Source of the DNA: Saccoglossus kowalevskii
Taxonomy: Eukaryota > Hemichordata > Enteropneusta > Harrimaniidae
Direction of reading: 5' to 3'
Assembly: GCF_000003605.2 (NCBI RefSeq)
Contig: NW_003124910.1
Span: forward strand, 75,146-95,527
DNA length: 20,382 nucleotides
Shown here: piece after piece, positions 17,532-20,382 of the stretch
Position numbering within the stretch: the stretch's first letter is position 1
How the letters are laid out: the number at the start of each line of letters is the position of its first letter
Made by a program: the position numbers and the translations under genes
Notes under the pieces: model-generated
What the model was told of the DNA's origin: nothing
Database searches by the model: none
What the model saw: the letters and a program-made list of their open reading frames with translations, nothing else

Positions 17532-17724
17532 TACTGTGAAATAATTTATTTTCACTGGAATTAATTTTCGCTGAAAAGACTTCTTGGGTATTTTGTGTGG
17601 AATTTATTTTCAACGCTTTTTGACGAGTTCAATGTAAAATACAGGAAAAAAGGTATATTCGCTGGATTTTATTTTCACTGAATCACTCCTTCAGCGAAAA
17701 TAGCGAAAATAAAGTATTTTACAC
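17532..17724 (-). mobile_element. TTTTCACT MITE (family B), reverse orientation
   Basis: The left end is TACTGTGAAATAATTTATTT and the right end AAATAAAGTATTTTACA. The interior phrases GCTGAAAAGACTTCTTGGGT, GACGAGTTCAATGTAAAATA and CACTGAATCACTCCTTCAGC are reverse complements of the 19686-19933 copy. This copy lacks the internal duplication seen there, so it is closer to the basic unit. It is non-coding. Confidence 0.82.
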
Positions 17725-17969
17725 TCATTTGACTGTCTAATCATAAAACTTCGTCTATGATCATTGCTTAACGAATACTGGTAATTGTTTTTATATGTTA
17801 TGTCAAGAATGCTATTTCTTTGTGCCATGGGAGAACAGCTTCATGATTTTACAAAATAAACCAATTAACATTGACTAACTTCCTAACTTATGACTAACTT
17901 GTTTAAACATTATTAGTAGGCATCTAACTTTAGTTCACAAGTTTGCCAAGGAACAAATGTTTTCTATTA

Positions 17970-18072
17970 TCGTTAATTTTACATATTCATATGGATTTAA
18001 ATTTAGCATATTTTTCTTATCTGCAAAAATAGCAAAACTAAAATCCAGTGAATAATTAATGCATTTACAGTA
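17970..18072 (+). mobile_element. truncated family D MITE (right half)
   Basis: ATTTAAATTTAGCATATTTT, then TCTGCAAAAATAGCAAAACT, then AAATCCAGTGAATAATTAAT and TTTACAGTA match the right half of 12510-12712. The left terminus is missing. The minus-strand open frame crossing this area is a by-product of AT-rich sequence. Confidence 0.6.
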
Positions 18073-18159
18073 CTTTGAAAACAGAATATCATAATTTTGC
18101 TGTATTAGTAATGTATGCACTTGTGTAAATTACAGCCATACTTTTAATGATTAAGACTA

Positions 18160-18194
18160 CAATAATAATAATAATAATATTTATTTATTTACCC

Positions 18195-18225
<31 letters not shown>
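18160..18225. repeat. (AAT)n microsatellite, two blocks
   Basis: AATAATAATAATAATAAT runs at about 18162-18178. A TTTATTTATTTACCC interruption follows, then a second AAT block to about 18222. On the minus strand this gives a run of Tyr codons in an open frame, which is an artefact. Confidence 0.9.
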
Positions 18226-18226
<1 letters not shown>

Positions 18227-18298
18227 TAAGAAACACTGAAAAAAACAAAAAACAAACAAAAGTAAGCCATACAGAAAAACAAATGGTAAGAAAAATAC

Positions 18299-18315
18299 AC
18301 ATATATATATATATT
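18299..18315. repeat. (TA)n microsatellite
   Basis: ACATATATATATATATAT is a short alternating tract followed by TTGGGTAAAAAGG. It has no further significance. Confidence 0.85.
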
Positions 18316-18458
18316 GGGTAAAAAGGAAATCAGAAAATAGCTTACTGCTAGTCTAGTCTGATTTCCTATATACATTGGAAGTAAATTATAACGTACATGC
18401 ATACGTAACATACATGCAACTGTGGGTTTCAATTTGCTTCTATTGGAGAAGAACTTCT

Positions 18459-18896
18459 AACCTTCTCACCACCAGTTTCCTCTTTTCATCACAAATTCAC
18501 AAAATAGTTCCATTTATAGTCTGCACTTTCTTTCAGCATGATGGGACCAAAATAGCCAATTTTTTGAGTAAAACTGAAATTTGATTATGGTTCATTGCCA
18601 GAATTATCAAAGAATATACGAATAAATTGCAAAAAAATTTGGTCAAGGAAGTCTGGTGGTAAAAGGGTTAAAAGCTGTAAGAAATGATGTAGTCTGTGTG
18701 CTGTTCTTAAATTAACATTGAAGTCAGGGAAATCTATCTGTCCTTCAAAAGATAGCCAAAATTTTGAGTAAAAACTGAAAATTGACTCAAATTTTGTCTG
18801 TTGGCTCCAAAATCTGGGTTAATTTATTGAAATATTGACGAATACAAAAAAATGCGCAGAAAAATTTGGGCGAGAAAGTCTGGTGGGGAAAAGGTT
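18459..18896 (-). mobile_element. dimeric CACCACCAG MITE (family E), reverse orientation
   Basis: It starts AACCTTCTCACCACCAG and ends CTGGTGGGGAAAAGGTT, inverted ends with a flanking TA on each side. Midway, AAGTCTGGTGGTAAAAGGGT marks the inner junction, followed by AAAAGCTGTAAGAAATGATG and the ATTAACATTGAAGTCAGGGA segment. It is the reverse complement of nearly the whole 5199-5647 element, including the same junction, which supports one-piece mobility of the dimer. The open plus-strand frame crossing 18375-18584 is incidental. Confidence 0.88.
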
Positions 18897-19685
18897 AGCA
18901 GAGTATGGTGCCTAAGTCGTTTACATAAGCTAAACGAATACAGACCGCTTGAGTACACTGATTATGTATTCTATGCCACTACGCTAACGTTCTAAGAACG
19001 GCCTTGATACAAGAATACCATCATTAATAACTAAATTAATTCTAACCATGTAACCAATTTCCTGATATTATTTTTATGACCAAAGTCATCCATCATTACC
19101 ATGGCGATGCAGGAATGAGCCGAATAGCCAAATAAGATGTGAGTCGTTGATTAATGCAAAGTGCGTAAACTCAGCGACCCCGTTAACAGTGTGGACGTCT
19201 CTCGGGAGGTGAAAAGCGAAAATCTCATCATCTTTTCATAGACCTATATTTAGTACTACCTGGGGATGAATAGAGACGGAACACAACATTTATAATTGGG
19301 GGGGGGGGGGGCTGCCAAATATAAAGTGAGACACTAACATGAATGAAACAATTTTTATAGTTCATTTTCAAGTTCACAAAACTATTTCTAGCACAGTGTT
19401 TAAACATTTGGTCTCCAAATTACTCATACAAAATTTACTCCCGGTTTGCCCTCTATCCCTCCCTATCTCCCCTATAAATTAAATGGTTGGTTCCAAATCT
19501 TAACCTAATCTCTGAATTTTTTCTTATTATTTATGATGTGAAAAGTAGTGATAAAACGGAGAACTATTTTGCATACATTTGATATTGAAATTTTACATCC
19601 GCATAACGGTTGTGTGTTTTTACCGCTTCAACCAATGTCACACAGTAGTACTTTGCAAGGGAGTCGACCTGGCAATTATTAAAAC
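18897..19685. other. gene-free stretch with a GC-richer part
   Basis: 19100-19215 is less AT-rich and leaves a minus-strand frame of about 49 codons open (19092-19241) without an ATG. I recognise no family. The poly-G tract at 19298 is listed separately. Confidence 0.35.
19298..19311 (+). repeat. poly-G tract (about 14 G)
   Basis: An uninterrupted run of G follows TATAATT and precedes CTGCC. It is the second such tract in the window and the longest homopolymer of G here. The length is likely polymorphic or error-prone. Confidence 0.9.
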
Positions 19686-19933
19686 TACTGTAAAATACTT
19701 TATTTTCACTTGGTATTAATTTTCACTATTTTCCCTGAAGGAATGATTCAGTGAAAATAAAACCCAGTGAATATGCTTTTCCTATATTTTACATTCAATC
19801 CAGTGAATATATCTTTTTTCCTATATTTCACATTCAACTTGTCAAAAATCAGTGAAAATAAATTCCATACAAAACACCCAATAAGTCTTTTCAGCGAATA
19901 TTAATTCCAGCTAAAATAAAGTATTTTACAGTA
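19686..19933 (+). mobile_element. 248-bp TTTTCACT MITE (family B), most complete copy
   Basis: TACTGTAAAATACTTTATTT and AAATAAAGTATTTTACAGTA are near-perfect inverted ends bounded by TA. The match extends inward through TCACTTGGTATTAATTTTC versus GAATATTAATTCCAGCTAAA. Inside, CCCAGTGAATATGCTTTTCC and TCCAGTGAATATATCTTTTT each lead to CTATATTT and CACATTCAA or TACATTCAA, an internal tandem duplication of about 36-40 bp. It is non-coding. Relatives are at 1861, 4678 and 17532. Confidence 0.88.
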
Positions 19934-20092
19934 TTTTGCATCCAAATAAAATTACACACTTTCAAGACACACATCTTTGCCAGGCAAGGCCATTGCCTCA
20001 GCAATGTATCTCGACAGAATTCTCACTGTAAACTTGTATTAACTGTGATGCATTCTCTGGTGTATGTCTATGATAAATCAAATGCTAAAGTC
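19934..20092. other. gene-free stretch
   Basis: I see no repeat, RNA gene or open frame. It could be intron if the next entry is an exon. Confidence 0.3.
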
Positions 20093-20221
20093 ATGTGTTT
20101 TTCACAGAGGCCGCCACAACCACTACCGTACTTTAGATGCTCCCAGTCTTACTACCTTGCTGCCATTCAAAATAGCCACATAGCCAGTTTCATTACTCTT
20201 GGTGACTTTCAAGAAAATTAA
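20093..20221 (+). CDS. candidate terminal exon or 42-codon ORF, unknown product
   Basis: A frame opens at an ATG (20093) and closes at TAA (20219-20221), 42 codons. Overlapping its start, TCATGTGTTTTTCACAG ending at 20107 is a good-looking splice acceptor, so the true coding part could instead begin at 20108. Composition changes sharply here: the encoded stretch is Pro-, Gln- and Ser-rich (QRPPQPLPYFRCSQSYY) and less AT-biased than its flanks. It has no recognisable domain, and an upstream partner exon is not visible. A chance ORF remains likely. Confidence 0.22.
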   Translation: MCFSQRPPQPLPYFRCSQSYYLAAIQNSHIASFITLGDFQEN

Positions 20222-20382
20222 TTATATTTATATTTAGGAGCACATTTTGAAAAATTTGTAAGCATTATTCAGTCTATTTAGTATTTTTTTAAAAATAATA
20301 ATTTTTTTGCTTGAACAAAATTACGATACTCAAAATTCACACAATACCGCAGTCAATGATAGAGCTGAAAAAGTGTGACCAA
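20222..20382. other. AT-rich tail of the window
   Basis: I see nothing beyond A- and T-rich runs. No AATAAA signal follows the candidate exon closely. Confidence 0.35.

Noticed and set aside
18181-18432. 83-codon minus-strand frame ending in a Tyr run
   Set aside because: The Tyr run is the AAT microsatellite read on the minus strand, and the rest is low-complexity.
19092-19241. 49-codon minus-strand frame as an exon
   Set aside because: It has no ATG, no convincing polypyrimidine tract and AG at its upstream side, and no recognisable residues.

Overview
The window looks like AT-rich, non-coding nuclear DNA from a metazoan, most likely a marine invertebrate. This rests on the absence of any bacterial-style gene packing, very short ORFs throughout, and many short inverted-repeat elements of the kind common in such genomes. 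I also see TA-flanked termini, long minisatellites, and simple AT and AAT repeats. I cannot name the species. No protein-coding gene, rRNA, tRNA or intact autonomous transposon can be supported. The region reads as intergenic or intronic sequence shaped by small non-autonomous DNA transposons (MITEs) and tandem repeats.

Layout. 1-900 is a degenerate tandem repeat of about 175-235 bp whose fourth unit carries a 174-bp hAT-like MITE. A relative of it lies at 2690-2900. 1861-2165 holds two abutting MITE pieces. 4018-4255 is a short 41-bp tandem repeat. 4678-5043 is a fold-back MITE. 5130-5647 is a dimeric copy of a second family whose ends read CACCACCAG. 6055-6421 and 6965-7366 are two oppositely oriented copies of one MITE, the second with a clear 7-bp target-site duplication. 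More MITEs follow at 7465-7699 and 7766-7935. 8456-9050 is a 38-bp minisatellite in which nearly every unit carries a 12-bp palindrome. 9762-11234 is the dominant feature: a 22-bp minisatellite of about 64 full units. From 11.2 to 20.4 kb the sequence is mostly featureless AT-rich DNA with further MITEs (11782, 12510, 13732, 14031, 15234, 17532, 17970, 18459, 19686) and a 32-bp repeat at 16364-16790. Trinucleotide repeats lie near 18.2 kb and two poly-G tracts at 12153 and 19298.

The places that look least like repeat debris are: a CpG-richer stretch at 15411-15900 with a 56-bp direct duplication and a TATA-like box; a CCAAT/YY1-like cluster at 14640-14731; twin palindromes at 12953-12979; and two weak candidate terminal exons at 1228-1450 and 20093-20221. 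None has a recognisable product. I did not find a coding system. The best leads are the structure of the 22-bp array, the termini shared among several MITE families, and the 56-bp duplicated motif.
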